The position numbers and the translations under genes are program-made. Below the pieces are notes generated by a model that saw only the letters and a list, made by a program, of their open reading frames with translations, had not been told where the DNA came from and ran no database searches. A stretch of DNA of 64,000 nucleotides from Meiothermus granaticius NBRC 107808. Its GTDB lineage: Bacteria; Deinococcota; Deinococci; Deinococcales; Thermaceae. The DNA is taken from contig NZ_QWLB01000010.1 in the NCBI RefSeq assembly GCF_003574355.1, positions 16,590-80,589 of the forward strand, in the 5' to 3' direction. Below are positions 1-8,410 of this stretch, in pieces. Each line of letters begins with the position of its first letter. Within the stretch, counting starts at the first letter, position 1.

Positions 1-681
1 GTGGCCCGGTGGGTGGATGCAGCGCTGCAACAAGCCCCCGATGTGATCGTGATCACCGGCGACCTGGTTGATGCGGGCTCGAGAATTCGCTGGCGGGCTT
101 CTGCGAACAACCCTCTGACCCCCGACCTGGATTTGCTGATCGCAGAGCTGGGGCGGCTCCAGGCCCCCCTGGGGGTGTACAGCATCTGGGGAAACCACGA
201 CAACTGGGCCCCCAGCGCTAAACGCTACCTGCAGGAACGGCTGCCTGAGGTGGGGATTCGGATCCTCAACAATCAGGGGCAGCTCCTGCGCCCAGACTTC
301 TACCTGGGCGGGGTGGATGACTTCTGGGACGGTCACGCCGACGTGTTTGCCGCGTTGGGCAACTACAAACCGGGCCCGGCTTGTGTGATGCTGGCGCATA
401 ACCCCGATTACCTTGACTTCTTCTTTCGCCGTCCGGTGGATCTGGGCATCTGTGGGCACACCCACGGCGGTCAGGTGTTCTTGCCGCACTATGGCGCGCC
501 CTGGACCCCTTCATGGTATGGGGCTACCTACCTGGGCGGCTGGTATCCACCGGGTCAGAGCCCCACCCTACCCCCGGTGCTGGGGTTCGTCTCCAAGGGC
601 CTGGGCATGACCGCTGTGCCTTTACGCCTCAACGCCCCCGCGGAGGTCGTCGTGCTGGATTTGCAGCCCTTGGCCCGATAG
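1..681 (+). CDS. metallophosphoesterase, 5' end outside window
   Basis: A calcineurin-like metallophosphoesterase missing its N-terminus. The visible 226 residues hold GDLVD (near residue 20), GNHDN (near 63) and GHTHGGQ (near 150), which are metal-binding blocks of the family. The first block, D-x-H, which should sit about 20-40 residues further upstream, is absent, so the gene starts before base 1 and the GTG at base 1 is not its true start. The C-terminal FVSKGLGM stretch matches the YkuE/YaeI-type branch, which is usually membrane-associated, but the substrate cannot be told. The next gene is a paralogue on the same strand, so this is probably a tandem duplication. The family call is secure; the function is general. 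Confidence 0.88.
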   Translation: MARWVDAALQQAPDVIVITGDLVDAGSRIRWRASANNPLTPDLDLLIAELGRLQAPLGVYSIWGNHDNWAPSAKRYLQERLPEVGIRILNNQGQLLRPDFYLGGVDDFWDGHADVFAALGNYKPGPACVMLAHNPDYLDFFFRRPVDLGICGHTHGGQVFLPHYGAPWTPSWYGATYLGGWYPPGQSPTLPPVLGFVSKGLGMTAVPLRLNAPAEVVVLDLQPLAR

Positions 682-695
682 GAGCCAAAGAACGG

Positions 696-701
696 TAGCA
701 T
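696..701 (+). promoter_or_regulatory. -10 element, leaderless promoter of second metallophosphoesterase
   Basis: TAGCAT ends six bases before the ATG at 708. A transcript starting the usual 6-7 nt after this hexamer would begin at the start codon. No Shine-Dalgarno sequence is visible in front of the ATG. Confidence 0.5.
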
Positions 702-707
702 GGGGCG

Positions 708-1541
708 ATGCTTGCCGCCTATCGCTTTGGGATTAGCCGCTATCAACGGCCCTTACAAGGGTTGACCCGTCCGCTGCGGGTAGCCCAGCTTTCCGATCTA
801 CACCTGGGATTCTGGATACAAAAGGGCTCGTTGGAGGCCTGGATTCGGGCCACCAACGCCGAAGCCCCGGAGCTTGTGGTGATTACTGGGGACCTTACCG
901 ACTCCTCGAGACCCCACCAGGTTCTTCCCGCTCTTCCTGTCCTCGGCCAGCTCCTCGCCCCGCTGGGGGTCTGGGCCGTATGGGGCAATCACGACTACCG
1001 GTTTAATGGCTACCGGATCAAAGAGCGGGTTGAAGGCGTTCCCCCCCCGCGCACGTTCTTGAGTGCCTTCGACCCTCCCCAAAAAGTTCCCATGTATCCC
1101 CCCGAAGCGCTGGCCGCCCGGTTGCAGGAGGTTGGGGTCGAGGTCTTGCGCAACCGTGGGGTAAGCCTGCGGGAGGATTTGTTTTTGGCAGGCGTGGACG
1201 ACCTCTGGCATGGAGAGCCCGATGTGGTAGCGGCCTTCCGAGGCGCCCCCCCCCAATCGGCCCGCTTGCTGCTGGCCCACAACCCCGATTACCTCTACCA
1301 GGTGGCCCAAGCGGCCCAGCGCCCCAGTTTTACGCTCTGCGGTCATACCCACGGCGGACAGATCGTGCTGGGCGGCTATGGCCCGGTTTTCACTTCCTCC
1401 CAGTACGGCCAAAAGTTTGCCCAAGGGTTTGTGGAGGATCCGGTCCCGGCTTTTGTCTCGAGGGGTCTGGGCGTCTCATCCGCCCCCCTGCGCTACCGGT
1501 GCGACGCGGAGTTGGTGATCTTCGAGTTTGTACCCCTGTGA
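708..1541 (+). CDS. metallophosphoesterase, YkuE/YaeI type
   Basis: A 277-residue calcineurin-like phosphoesterase with the full set of metal-binding blocks: DLHLG near residue 30, GDLTD near 62, GNHDY near 96 and GHTHGGQ near 211. It is a paralogue of the gene just upstream (shared AHNPDYL, GHTHGGQ and FVS+GLG blocks). Compared with that copy it carries an extra loop of about 25-30 residues after GNHD (residues 100-130, rich in Pro). The start at 708 is supported by a -10-like hexamer six bases upstream, suggesting a leaderless message. Members of this branch dephosphorylate lipid or nucleotide substrates; nothing here identifies which. Confidence 0.9.
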   Translation: MLAAYRFGISRYQRPLQGLTRPLRVAQLSDLHLGFWIQKGSLEAWIRATNAEAPELVVITGDLTDSSRPHQVLPALPVLGQLLAPLGVWAVWGNHDYRFNGYRIKERVEGVPPPRTFLSAFDPPQKVPMYPPEALAARLQEVGVEVLRNRGVSLREDLFLAGVDDLWHGEPDVVAAFRGAPPQSARLLLAHNPDYLYQVAQAAQRPSFTLCGHTHGGQIVLGGYGPVFTSSQYGQKFAQGFVEDPVPAFVSRGLGVSSAPLRYRCDAELVIFEFVPL

Positions 1542-1617
1542 GCTGATTGATAAGCGGGCCCTCCGGGGAAACCCTGGCGGTCTGGGGGTATTTGATCACA
1601 ACTCATCATTTTTATGA

Positions 1618-1646
1618 TTGACTTTGATTGAAATAGCGGTTAGATT
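1618..1646 (+). promoter_or_regulatory. putative promoter of the DeoR-led sugar operon
   Basis: TTGACT (1618-1623) and TAGATT (1641-1646) are 17 bp apart and lie about 45 bp in front of the regulator ATG at 1691. The AT-rich stretch stands out from its GC-rich surroundings. Confidence 0.5.
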
Positions 1647-1656
1647 TGTATAAATC
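1643..1656. promoter_or_regulatory. dyad, candidate operator of the DeoR-type regulator
   Basis: GATTTGTATAAATC has perfect 5-bp arms around a 4-bp centre and overlaps the putative -10 box, the position expected for a repressor site. A second, different dyad (ATCAT-TTTT-ATGAT, 1605-1618) abuts the -35 box. Autoregulation by the adjacent DeoR-family protein is inferred. Confidence 0.4.
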
Positions 1657-1690
1657 TGAATATCACCCGTACCCAGCCGCCGGAGGCCCT

Positions 1691-2458
1691 ATGGAGATCC
1701 GCCTCAAACAGATTCAACAATTCCTCTATACCCAGGGGGCCTCGAGCGTCGAGGAACTCGCCCGCCTCACCGGCTCCTCGCCGGCTACGGTGCGGCGGGA
1801 CCTGGCCAAGCTCGAGGAAGCCGGGATCATCGAGCGCACCCATGGGGGAGCCCGCCTGGCCGAGGCCAGCGGGCTCGAGGTGGCCTTCAGCCTGCGGGAG
1901 CACCGGCAGCTCGAGCAGAAACGGGCCATTGCCGCCGCGGCCTATCGCCTGCTGCGCCCGGAGAGCACCGTGTTGATGGATGCCGGCACCACGGTGTTGC
2001 AGCTGGCCCGGGCCATTCGCTTAGAACCCCTGCCCCTTACGGTCATCACCAATGGACTGGCCCTGGCCCAGGAGCTCACCGGGGTGCGGGGGATACGGGT
2101 GATCTTTGTGGGAGGGCTGCTGCGCGAGGACAACCTCTCCAGCGTAGGCCCCTACGCAGAGCTGCTGCTGGAGGAGTTTTTTTGCGACCAGCTCTTCCTT
2201 GGGGCCACCGCGGTCAGTCCGGAAGGGGAGATGCGGACCTTGGATGCAGCAGAGGCTGCGATCAACAAGAAAATGCTGAGCCGGGCCAACGAGCGAATTC
2301 TGCTGGCCGACAGCAGCAAGTTCGGCAAAACCGGCCCCTTTCGGGTGTCTGGCCTACAGGCCCTGACCCAGGTGATCAGCGACGGGGGGCTCGAGGTAGC
2401 CTGGGAGGAGCGCTTGCAGCGCTGGGGAATTCGGCTCGAGCGGGGGAGGGTGGGATGA
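1691..2458 (+). CDS. DeoR-family transcriptional regulator of sugar operon
   Basis: A 255-residue DeoR-family repressor. The N-terminal winged helix-turn-helix includes SVEELARLTGSSPATVRRDL, followed by HGGARL, the hallmark of the family. The rest is the DeoRC ligand-binding domain (VLMDAGTTVLQLARAI, TVITNGLALA, FLGATAVSPEGEMRTLDAAEAA). Such domains bind sugar phosphates. I start it at ATG 1691, which has GGAGG four bases upstream, rather than at an in-frame TTG at 1646 inside the promoter dyad. Its stop overlaps the next ATG (ATGA at 2455), so it heads the operon and probably controls it through the dyad at 1643-1656. The likely effector is an amino-sugar phosphate made by the downstream kinase (inference). 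Confidence 0.9.
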   Translation: MEIRLKQIQQFLYTQGASSVEELARLTGSSPATVRRDLAKLEEAGIIERTHGGARLAEASGLEVAFSLREHRQLEQKRAIAAAAYRLLRPESTVLMDAGTTVLQLARAIRLEPLPLTVITNGLALAQELTGVRGIRVIFVGGLLREDNLSSVGPYAELLLEEFFCDQLFLGATAVSPEGEMRTLDAAEAAINKKMLSRANERILLADSSKFGKTGPFRVSGLQALTQVISDGGLEVAWEERLQRWGIRLERGRVG

Positions 2459-3264
2459 GATTGCGCCTCATCCCCCTTTGGCTGGTGATGGCCTGGCTCT
2501 TGCCGGTCAGCCTGGCCCAGTCCCAGCCCAGCCGCCTGGCCACCATTCGGTCGTTTGTGGTCTACTACGGCACCAACCAGGCCTTCGCCAAGCAGCTCAG
2601 CCAGTTCGATCTGGCCATCGTGCAACCCAACACCCTGAGCTACCCTCAGCTCCGCAAGCTTCAGGCCCAGGGCACCCGGGTGGTGGCCTATCTGAGCGTA
2701 GGGGAAGCCGAAGGCTACATGGTTGGGCTGCCCAAAGCCTGGGTGCTGGGCACCAACCCCAACTGGGGCAGCAAGTACATGGACGCCAACCAGGCCGGTT
2801 GGCGCGAGGCCGTGCTGCAGCGGGCCAAGGACATCCTCGAGATCGGCTTCGACGGGCTGTTCTTGGACACGGTGGATACCGTAGACCTCTTCCCCAAAAC
2901 CAAGCCCGGCATGGTCCAGCTGATCCGGGCCCTGCGCCAGAGCTTCCCCAAAGCGATACTGGTGCAGAACCGGGGGTTTGCCGTGCTGCCCCAGACCGCT
3001 CCCTTTCTGGATGCGGTGATGTTCGAGGATTTCAGCACCCTCTACAACTTCAACGACGGAACCTACCAGGCCCACGAGGGCGACCCCCGCCCCCTCTTCC
3101 CCTATCTAAAGCGCGGGCTCAAGGTGCTGGCGCTGGATTACGCCCTGCCCACCCAGACCGCGCTGATCCAGCGGGCCTACTCGAGAGCGCGGCGGTATGG
3201 GTTCGTGCCCTACGTGACCACCATCAGCCTCAACGAAGTCAGCCCTGCGCCAGGAAGCCGATGA
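2455..3264 (+). CDS. secreted GH114 endo-alpha-1,4-polygalactosaminidase-like protein
   Basis: A 269-residue protein starting with a signal peptide (MRLRLIPLWLVMAWLLPVSL, cut near AQ). The mature part is a TIM-barrel of the GH114 type, with VVYYGTNQ, VVAYLSVGEAE, YMDANQAGWREAV and FDGLFLDTVDT. Family members cleave polymers of alpha-1,4-linked galactosamine. The ATG overlaps the stop of the DeoR gene, and an ATGATGA junction overlaps the first permease, so it is translated within the operon. A longer in-frame reading back to 2182 runs antisense-like through the regulator gene and was not used. The enzyme probably acts in the periplasm or outside the cell, and the following ABC importer would take up its products. 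Confidence 0.85.
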   Translation: MRLRLIPLWLVMAWLLPVSLAQSQPSRLATIRSFVVYYGTNQAFAKQLSQFDLAIVQPNTLSYPQLRKLQAQGTRVVAYLSVGEAEGYMVGLPKAWVLGTNPNWGSKYMDANQAGWREAVLQRAKDILEIGFDGLFLDTVDTVDLFPKTKPGMVQLIRALRQSFPKAILVQNRGFAVLPQTAPFLDAVMFEDFSTLYNFNDGTYQAHEGDPRPLFPYLKRGLKVLALDYALPTQTALIQRAYSRARRYGFVPYVTTISLNEVSPAPGSR

Positions 3265-4151
3265 TGACCCACCAATCCCCATCCCTAACCCGCCCCGCTC
3301 GCCCAAGCACCAGCCTGCGCCGCGAGGAGGCCCTGTGGGGCCTGCTGCTAGTCGCCCCCAGCACCTTGGTGGTGTTGGTCTTTGCCCTCCTGCCCATCCT
3401 GGGTTCGCTGGGGGTTTCCTTCACCGACTGGGGGGGGCTCTCGAGGCCCGAGTGGGTGGGCCTGGCCAACTACCAAAAGGCCCTAACCAACGACCCCAAA
3501 GCCCTGCGCTACCTTCTACAAACCCTGATCTTTTCGGCGTTCGCGGTTCCGCTGGGGCTGTTGGTCTCGCTGGCCATCGCCAGCCTGATCCACAATGTCA
3601 GCTCCCCTGCGGTACGGGGTTTCTTTCGCACCCTCTACTACCTGCCCATGGTCACGGTAGGGGTGGCCACCGCCCTGCTCTGGCAAGCCCTCTTCGGGGC
3701 CACCGGGGTCAACTGGCTCAACCAACCCAGCACGGTGATCCCCGCCGTTGCTTTTTTTACGGTCTGGCAGGGGGCCGGCTCCTCCATCATCCTGTTCCTG
3801 GCCGCTCTGGCCAACGTACCCAAGGAGCTGTATGAGGCGGCCCAGCTCGATGGCGCACGCCCGTCCCAGTTGTTTCGCTTCATCACCCTGCCGCAGATCA
3901 GCCCGACCCTCTTTTTGGTGTTGGTGCTCTCGCTGATCGGGAGCCTGCAGGTCTTCGAAGCCATCCTGTTCATGACCAAAGGGGGCCCCGGTGACAGCAG
4001 CACCACCATCGCTTTCTACATCTACAAATCGGCGTTCAGCTACTTCCGCATGGGGTATGCCACCGCGCTCTCCTGGCTGCTGGCCCTGGGCTTGATCGTG
4101 TTGTTGGTGGCGCAGTGGCGGCTACAACGACGGTGGGTGCACTATGAATAG
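3261..4151 (+). CDS. sugar ABC transporter permease, MalF/UgpA type
   Basis: A 296-residue inner-membrane permease with about six hydrophobic segments. The EAA loop (EAAQLDGARPSQLFRFITLP, near residues 193-212) contacts the ATPase. The start ATGATG at 3261 overlaps the stop of the GH114 gene, and its own stop overlaps the next permease, so the two permeases are co-translated as a heterodimer. There is no ATPase gene in this operon, which is normal for carbohydrate importers of this subfamily that share one MsmX/UgpC-like ATPase. The substrate is likely amino-sugar oligomers, from the neighbouring glycosidases. Confidence 0.9.
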   Translation: MMTHQSPSLTRPARPSTSLRREEALWGLLLVAPSTLVVLVFALLPILGSLGVSFTDWGGLSRPEWVGLANYQKALTNDPKALRYLLQTLIFSAFAVPLGLLVSLAIASLIHNVSSPAVRGFFRTLYYLPMVTVGVATALLWQALFGATGVNWLNQPSTVIPAVAFFTVWQGAGSSIILFLAALANVPKELYEAAQLDGARPSQLFRFITLPQISPTLFLVLVLSLIGSLQVFEAILFMTKGGPGDSSTTIAFYIYKSAFSYFRMGYATALSWLLALGLIVLLVAQWRLQRRWVHYE

Positions 4152-4971
4152 GCGTCTTTCGCCAATCCAGGGGGTACTCGTCGCGGTGCTCGGTTTGGGC
4201 GGGCTCTTGATCGTGCTGCCCTTCCTGTGGATGGTCTTCACCGCCTTCAAAACACCGGACGATGCCTATGCCTGGCCTCCCACCCTGTTGCCTAAGGTAT
4301 GGATCGCGGGCAATTTCAAAAAGCTGTTCGAGCTGATCCCCTTTGGCCAGATGTTTTGGAATTCCCTCTGGACCTCGGCAGTGATCGCCTCATTCAACAT
4401 TCTGCTGGGAGCCCCGGCGGCCTATGCCTTTGCCCGCCTGCGCTTCCCGGGCAAAAGCCTGTGGTTCAACAGCCACCTGCTCTCGATGGTGGTCCCCTGG
4501 CAGATCACGCTAATCCCCACCTTCTTGCTGGTTCGGTGGTTCGGCTGGGTGGATAGCTTTGCTGCACTGATCGTTCCCAGCCTGACCAGCGGTTATGCGG
4601 TCTTCATGCTGTACCAGTTCTTTCGCAGCCTGCCCCGCTCGCTCGAGGAGAGCGTGCTGATGGATGGGGGTAGCTGGGGCACGGCCCTGCGCTACATCGC
4701 CCTGCCGCTCTCGAGCGGGGCGGTGGCCGCGGTGTGGATGCTGAGCTTTTTGGGCAACTGGTCCTCGTTTGTTTGGCCCAGCATCGTGCTTAACTCTCCG
4801 GAGAAGATGGTATTGCCGGTGGGGCTTCTGGCCCTGCAAAACCACTTCGCCATCAACGTTCCGGTGCTGATGGCCGGTTCCGCCCTGGCCGTGCTGCCCA
4901 CCATCGTGGCCTATCTGTTCGTCCAGCGCTACCTCACCGACGCCGCGCTCTCGAGCGGGATGAAAGGGTGA
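4144..4971 (+). CDS. sugar ABC transporter permease, MalG/UgpE type
   Basis: A 275-residue partner permease with about six membrane segments and the EAA-type loop ESVLMDGGSWGTALRYIALP (near residues 164-183). It overlaps the upstream permease by eight bases. After its stop about 107 bp, without an evident gene, precede the binding-protein gene. In this operon the binding protein comes after the permeases, unlike the Ugp-like set at 38405-41480 where it comes first. Confidence 0.9.
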   Translation: MNRRLSPIQGVLVAVLGLGGLLIVLPFLWMVFTAFKTPDDAYAWPPTLLPKVWIAGNFKKLFELIPFGQMFWNSLWTSAVIASFNILLGAPAAYAFARLRFPGKSLWFNSHLLSMVVPWQITLIPTFLLVRWFGWVDSFAALIVPSLTSGYAVFMLYQFFRSLPRSLEESVLMDGGSWGTALRYIALPLSSGAVAAVWMLSFLGNWSSFVWPSIVLNSPEKMVLPVGLLALQNHFAINVPVLMAGSALAVLPTIVAYLFVQRYLTDAALSSGMKG

Positions 4972-5078
4972 AGCATGCCGGCGGATCCCCTTCGCTGCGA
5001 GCGAGGCCCACCCCCCACCTCGAGCCCCCTCGGCCCCAAGGTATCCATGCTCATGCCTACACATCCAGGAGGAGTTTG

Positions 5079-6341
5079 ATGAAAAAACTGGTCACATTGC
5101 TGCTCGCCGCCACCCTGGGTCTGGCCGCCGCCCAGACCACCCTCACCTATGCCACCTGGGATGCCACCCGGGAGAAAGCCGACCGTAAGCTGATCGCCGC
5201 GTTCGAAGCGGCCAATCCAGGGATCAAGGTCAAGTACAACCTGGTGCCCTGGGACACCTACTGGCAGAAGGCCTCGGCCATGGTAGCGGGCGGGGTAACC
5301 TTCGATGTGATGTGGATGGATCTGGACAACTTCCCCTTCTACGCCTCGCAAGGGGCCTTGGAACCCATCCCCCTCGACGCGGCAGAGAAGGCCAAGTATC
5401 CGGCCCAGTCCCTGGCCCCCTACCTGATCGGAGATGGCAGCCAGACCTACGGCCTGCCCCTGGGGCCACAGGCGGTCTGTGTTTTCATCAATCGGGCTCT
5501 GTTCAAAGAGCGGGGGGTGCCCATCCCCACCACCGGCTGGACCTGGGACCAGATGCTCAGCGCAGCCCAAAAGCTCACCTTCAGCAAGGGAGGAAAGCGC
5601 TACTGGGGCATCAACGGCTCGGACCTGCAGCCTGACCTCGAGTACGGCATGAGCTTCTACTACACCTTTGGCGGCAAGGGCATCATCCAGAAAACCGCCA
5701 ACGGCTACACCCCGAACCTCGAGGCCACCTTCCGCCAAACCGCCCAGCGCCTCTACGACCTGATCTACAAGTACAAGGTCTCCCCCACCGCCAACGATAC
5801 CCCTCAAGCCGCCTACCAGCTCTTCCAGGCCGGGCAGTTGGGGATCTATGTCGAAGGCACCTGGATGACCGGGGTCTGGGCTGAGACCCCTGGGCTGGAC
5901 TGGGCCTTTGCTCCCTTCCCCACGCTCAAGGCCGGGGAACCCCCCAGACCGCTCTACAGCGCCCATGCCCTGGTCATCCCCAAGGCCTCCAAGCAGAAGT
6001 CTGCGGCCCTCACCTTCGCCCGCTGGATCACCACCAGTCCCCAGGCCGGGAAGATCCTGGCCGAGAACGGCCTGCTCCCCACCCAGCCTGACCCTTACGA
6101 AAAGCTGTTCCTGAACGCCCTCAAGGGGCGCAACGGGGAGGTGATCTTCCAGCAGCTCAAAACCTCGGAGATTCGCTTCAGCAACCTGCGCACGGTCTCC
6201 AACCTGCCCGAGGTGTTGAACGCCCTCAACGCCGACTTGAACCTGGCCTGGACAGGGAATCTCCCGCTGGATAAAGCCATTGACAAAGCCAACACCGACA
6301 TGGGGGCCCTGCTCAAGGAATCCAAGGAGCTCAAGTATTGA
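5079..6341 (+). CDS. sugar ABC transporter substrate-binding protein
   Basis: A 420-residue extracellular solute-binding protein of family 1. The N-terminus is a signal peptide (MKKLVTLLLAATLGLAAAQ) without a lipobox Cys. The mature part has typical features: TLTYATWDATREKADRKLI, FEAANPGIKVKYNLVPWDTY and GGVTFDVMWMDLDNFP. AGGAGG lies just upstream of the chosen ATG at 5079, whereas earlier in-frame codons lack a ribosome site. It should deliver oligosaccharides to the permeases encoded just before it. The exact ligand is not readable; amino-sugar oligomers are inferred from context. Confidence 0.9.
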   Translation: MKKLVTLLLAATLGLAAAQTTLTYATWDATREKADRKLIAAFEAANPGIKVKYNLVPWDTYWQKASAMVAGGVTFDVMWMDLDNFPFYASQGALEPIPLDAAEKAKYPAQSLAPYLIGDGSQTYGLPLGPQAVCVFINRALFKERGVPIPTTGWTWDQMLSAAQKLTFSKGGKRYWGINGSDLQPDLEYGMSFYYTFGGKGIIQKTANGYTPNLEATFRQTAQRLYDLIYKYKVSPTANDTPQAAYQLFQAGQLGIYVEGTWMTGVWAETPGLDWAFAPFPTLKAGEPPRPLYSAHALVIPKASKQKSAALTFARWITTSPQAGKILAENGLLPTQPDPYEKLFLNALKGRNGEVIFQQLKTSEIRFSNLRTVSNLPEVLNALNADLNLAWTGNLPLDKAIDKANTDMGALLKESKELKY

Positions 6342-6482
6342 AGGCTGGCCTCGAGCCCCGCGCCGCCACACCATGGTCAAGGCTATATCGCTATTCTGGA
6401 CATCCATTCCTGCCCTCACCGGGGAGGAGCGGGGAGCCAATACCCCCCTTCCCACCGGTGCAGGCGCGGCTGGGGGTGCGGC

Positions 6483-7421
6483 ATGAACTGGGTGCTGGGG
6501 GTAGACGGCGGCGGCAGTAAAACCCTGATGGCCCTCGCCAGTCCGGAAGGTCAGGTACAGGGGCCATTCCGGGCTGAGGGGGTTAATCCCTTTGACAATG
6601 CGTCCTGGAAGCAGCACCTAACCGGGCTGCTGCAACAGCTCCCCTGCTCAGGGTCAGAGATCGCCTACGCAGCCCTGGGCCTGCCGGGGTATGGCGAGGT
6701 GCCTCGAGTCAGCGCAGAACAAGTGGAGACGGTGGGCACAGCGCTAACCCAAACGGCTTTTGCGGTGCTCAACGATGTAGAAGTGGCGTTCGTGGGGGCC
6801 CACCCAGGCCAAGCCGGGGTTCTGATACTCTCCGGCACAGGTTCCATGGCCTGGGCGGCCTCGGCCCACCGCCAGCTCCGGGTGGGGGGCTGGGGCGATG
6901 GCTTCGGAGACGAGGGAAGCGCCTACTGGATTGGCCAACGCGCCCTGGGCTCCCTCAGCAAGGCCCTGGATGGACGTTTGGAGGATCCCGGGTTTGCGAG
7001 CGGGATGCTCGAGGCCATCGGGGCGCGAGACGGCGAGGGTCTGCTGGAGTGGTTTTACCGCCTCGAGCACCCCCGTTCGGGAATTGCGCGGCTCGCCCAG
7101 AGCGTAGACCGCCTGGCTGGACAAGGCAACCCCACCGCTCGAGCCCTGCTCAAGCTGGCCGCGGACGAGCTGGTTCTGCTGGCCCAGGCGGCCTTCCGGC
7201 AACTGGGCGACCCCGCGGCTCACCACTTCAGCTATGCCGGCAGCGTTTTCAACAGCGCCTTGATCAAAGCCTGGGTGGGTGAGGCCTTGCAGCCGCTGGG
7301 CACCTGGGCTCCCCCGGCACTGCCTCCCATCGGAGGGGCGTTGCTCTATGCCGCCCGCAAAGCCGGTTGGCCGGTAGATCCTGGGTGGATCGCCCGTCTA
7401 AAACAAGAACTACAGGATTGA
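6483..7421 (+). CDS. BadF/BadG-type ATPase, probable N-acetylhexosamine kinase
   Basis: A 312-residue ASKHA-fold kinase of the BadF/BadG/BcrA/BcrD family. The phosphate-1 loop is GVDGGGSKT near residue 5. It also has NDVEVAF, the adenosine-side LSGTGSMAWA and GGWGDGFGDEGSAYWIG, as in N-acetylglucosamine kinases. It probably phosphorylates the amino sugar released from imported oligomers at C6. The gap of about 140 bp before it shows no gene; the ATG at 6483 is preceded only by a weak GGGGGTG. The SIS-domain gene follows after 12 bp, so kinase and isomerase/deaminase are neighbours in the operon. Confidence 0.85.
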   Translation: MNWVLGVDGGGSKTLMALASPEGQVQGPFRAEGVNPFDNASWKQHLTGLLQQLPCSGSEIAYAALGLPGYGEVPRVSAEQVETVGTALTQTAFAVLNDVEVAFVGAHPGQAGVLILSGTGSMAWAASAHRQLRVGGWGDGFGDEGSAYWIGQRALGSLSKALDGRLEDPGFASGMLEAIGARDGEGLLEWFYRLEHPRSGIARLAQSVDRLAGQGNPTARALLKLAADELVLLAQAAFRQLGDPAAHHFSYAGSVFNSALIKAWVGEALQPLGTWAPPALPPIGGALLYAARKAGWPVDPGWIARLKQELQD

Positions 7422-7433
7422 GGACAAGGGCCA

Positions 7434-8396
7434 ATGAACGATACCGAACGTGGAATCTTTGAGCAGTTCACCTACTGGCAACAACCCATCCAGGGCCTGG
7501 AGACCGTTCGCCTCAACCCGGCCCAGCCCATCGCGGTGGTGGGCTGTGGAACCTCCTATTATCTGGCCCAAACCCTGGCCGCCACCCTTAATCGGCTGGG
7601 CAAATCCGCCATAGCGGTGCCGGGTGGAGAGTGGCTTCTCCACCCCACGGCCTACCAAGCCACCCAGGGCCCGATACAGGTGTTGGCCCTCTCGCGCAGC
7701 GGCGAGACCACCGAAACCGTGGCCGCAGCCCGCAACAGCCGGGCCGCAGGGCATCGCGTGATCGGAATCACCTGCGCTAAAGGGAGCAGCTTGGCCGCGG
7801 TTTCCGACCATATCCTCGAGCTCGAGACCCATCCGCTGGAGGGTATCGTAATGACCGCTTCAGCCAGCCTGATGCTGTGGGCCGGGCTCCGGTTAGCCGG
7901 TTTGGCCGTGCCCCCAGGCTTTGCGGAGCGCGCCCAGCACTTGCTGGAGGCCAGCGCCCCCAAACTGAGCACCCTGCCCCTTAACCAAGGGCATTTGGTG
8001 TATCTCGGGGCCGCTGAGCTGTATGGGATCGCCAATGAAGCAGCCCTCAAGGCCCAGGAGATGAGCCTGAGCCTGGTGCAGGCCTACCATCCTATGGAGT
8101 ACCGCCACGGCCCCATCTCGATGGTCGAAAAAGGGGTTCTGGCCACCCTGCTCTACCACCCCGCCGGGCTGCCGGAAGAGACCGCCTTGGCTCGAGAGCT
8201 GGAGGCCAAAGGGGCTACGGTGTTGGGCCTGGGGGGACCCGGCCAGGTGAGCCTGGAGCTGGATGAACCCAACCCAGCCCTGCGGGGATTGCTGCTGCTG
8301 CCAGTGCTCCAGCTCCTAGGCGAACGCATCGCCCAGGCCAAGGGCTTAGACTCCACCGCCCCCCGCCACTTGAGCAAAGTGGTGACCTTGTCCTGA
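7434..8396 (+). CDS. SIS-domain sugar isomerase/deaminase, GlmS-C/AgaS-like
   Basis: A 320-residue protein with two SIS domains like the isomerase half of GlmS. The first contains VVGCGTSYYLAQTLA and ALSRSGETTETVAA; the second contains YLGAAELYGIANEAALKAQE and the family signature YHPMEYRHGP. There is no glutaminase domain, so it is not a GlmS. Stand-alone forms act as amino-sugar-phosphate deaminases or isomerases (AgaS, NagB-II). A GAGGACAAGGG stretch lies just before the ATG. Next to the BadF kinase it would convert galactosamine- or glucosamine-6-phosphate into a keto-sugar phosphate plus ammonia (inference). Confidence 0.85.
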   Translation: MNDTERGIFEQFTYWQQPIQGLETVRLNPAQPIAVVGCGTSYYLAQTLAATLNRLGKSAIAVPGGEWLLHPTAYQATQGPIQVLALSRSGETTETVAAARNSRAAGHRVIGITCAKGSSLAAVSDHILELETHPLEGIVMTASASLMLWAGLRLAGLAVPPGFAERAQHLLEASAPKLSTLPLNQGHLVYLGAAELYGIANEAALKAQEMSLSLVQAYHPMEYRHGPISMVEKGVLATLLYHPAGLPEETALARELEAKGATVLGLGGPGQVSLELDEPNPALRGLLLLPVLQLLGERIAQAKGLDSTAPRHLSKVVTLS

Positions 8397-8410
8397 GCTG
8401 GGGAGGAAAC

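Noticed and set aside
2182..2454. N-terminal extension of the GH114 protein by 91 residues
   Set aside because: The extension runs through the DeoR coding region in another frame; the signal peptide begins exactly at ATG 2455.
2152..3075. 307-codon open frame antisense to DeoR and GH114
   Set aside because: It is the shadow of two recognised genes with no start signal.
2478..3260. Long N-terminal extension of the first permease
   Set aside because: It is the out-of-frame reading of the GH114 gene; the permease starts at 3261.
4929..6617. 562-codon open frame antisense to the sugar-binding protein gene
   Set aside because: It lies wholly opposite a well-recognised gene, has no ribosome site or known domain, and its Gly-rich composition is what GC-rich antisense frames give.
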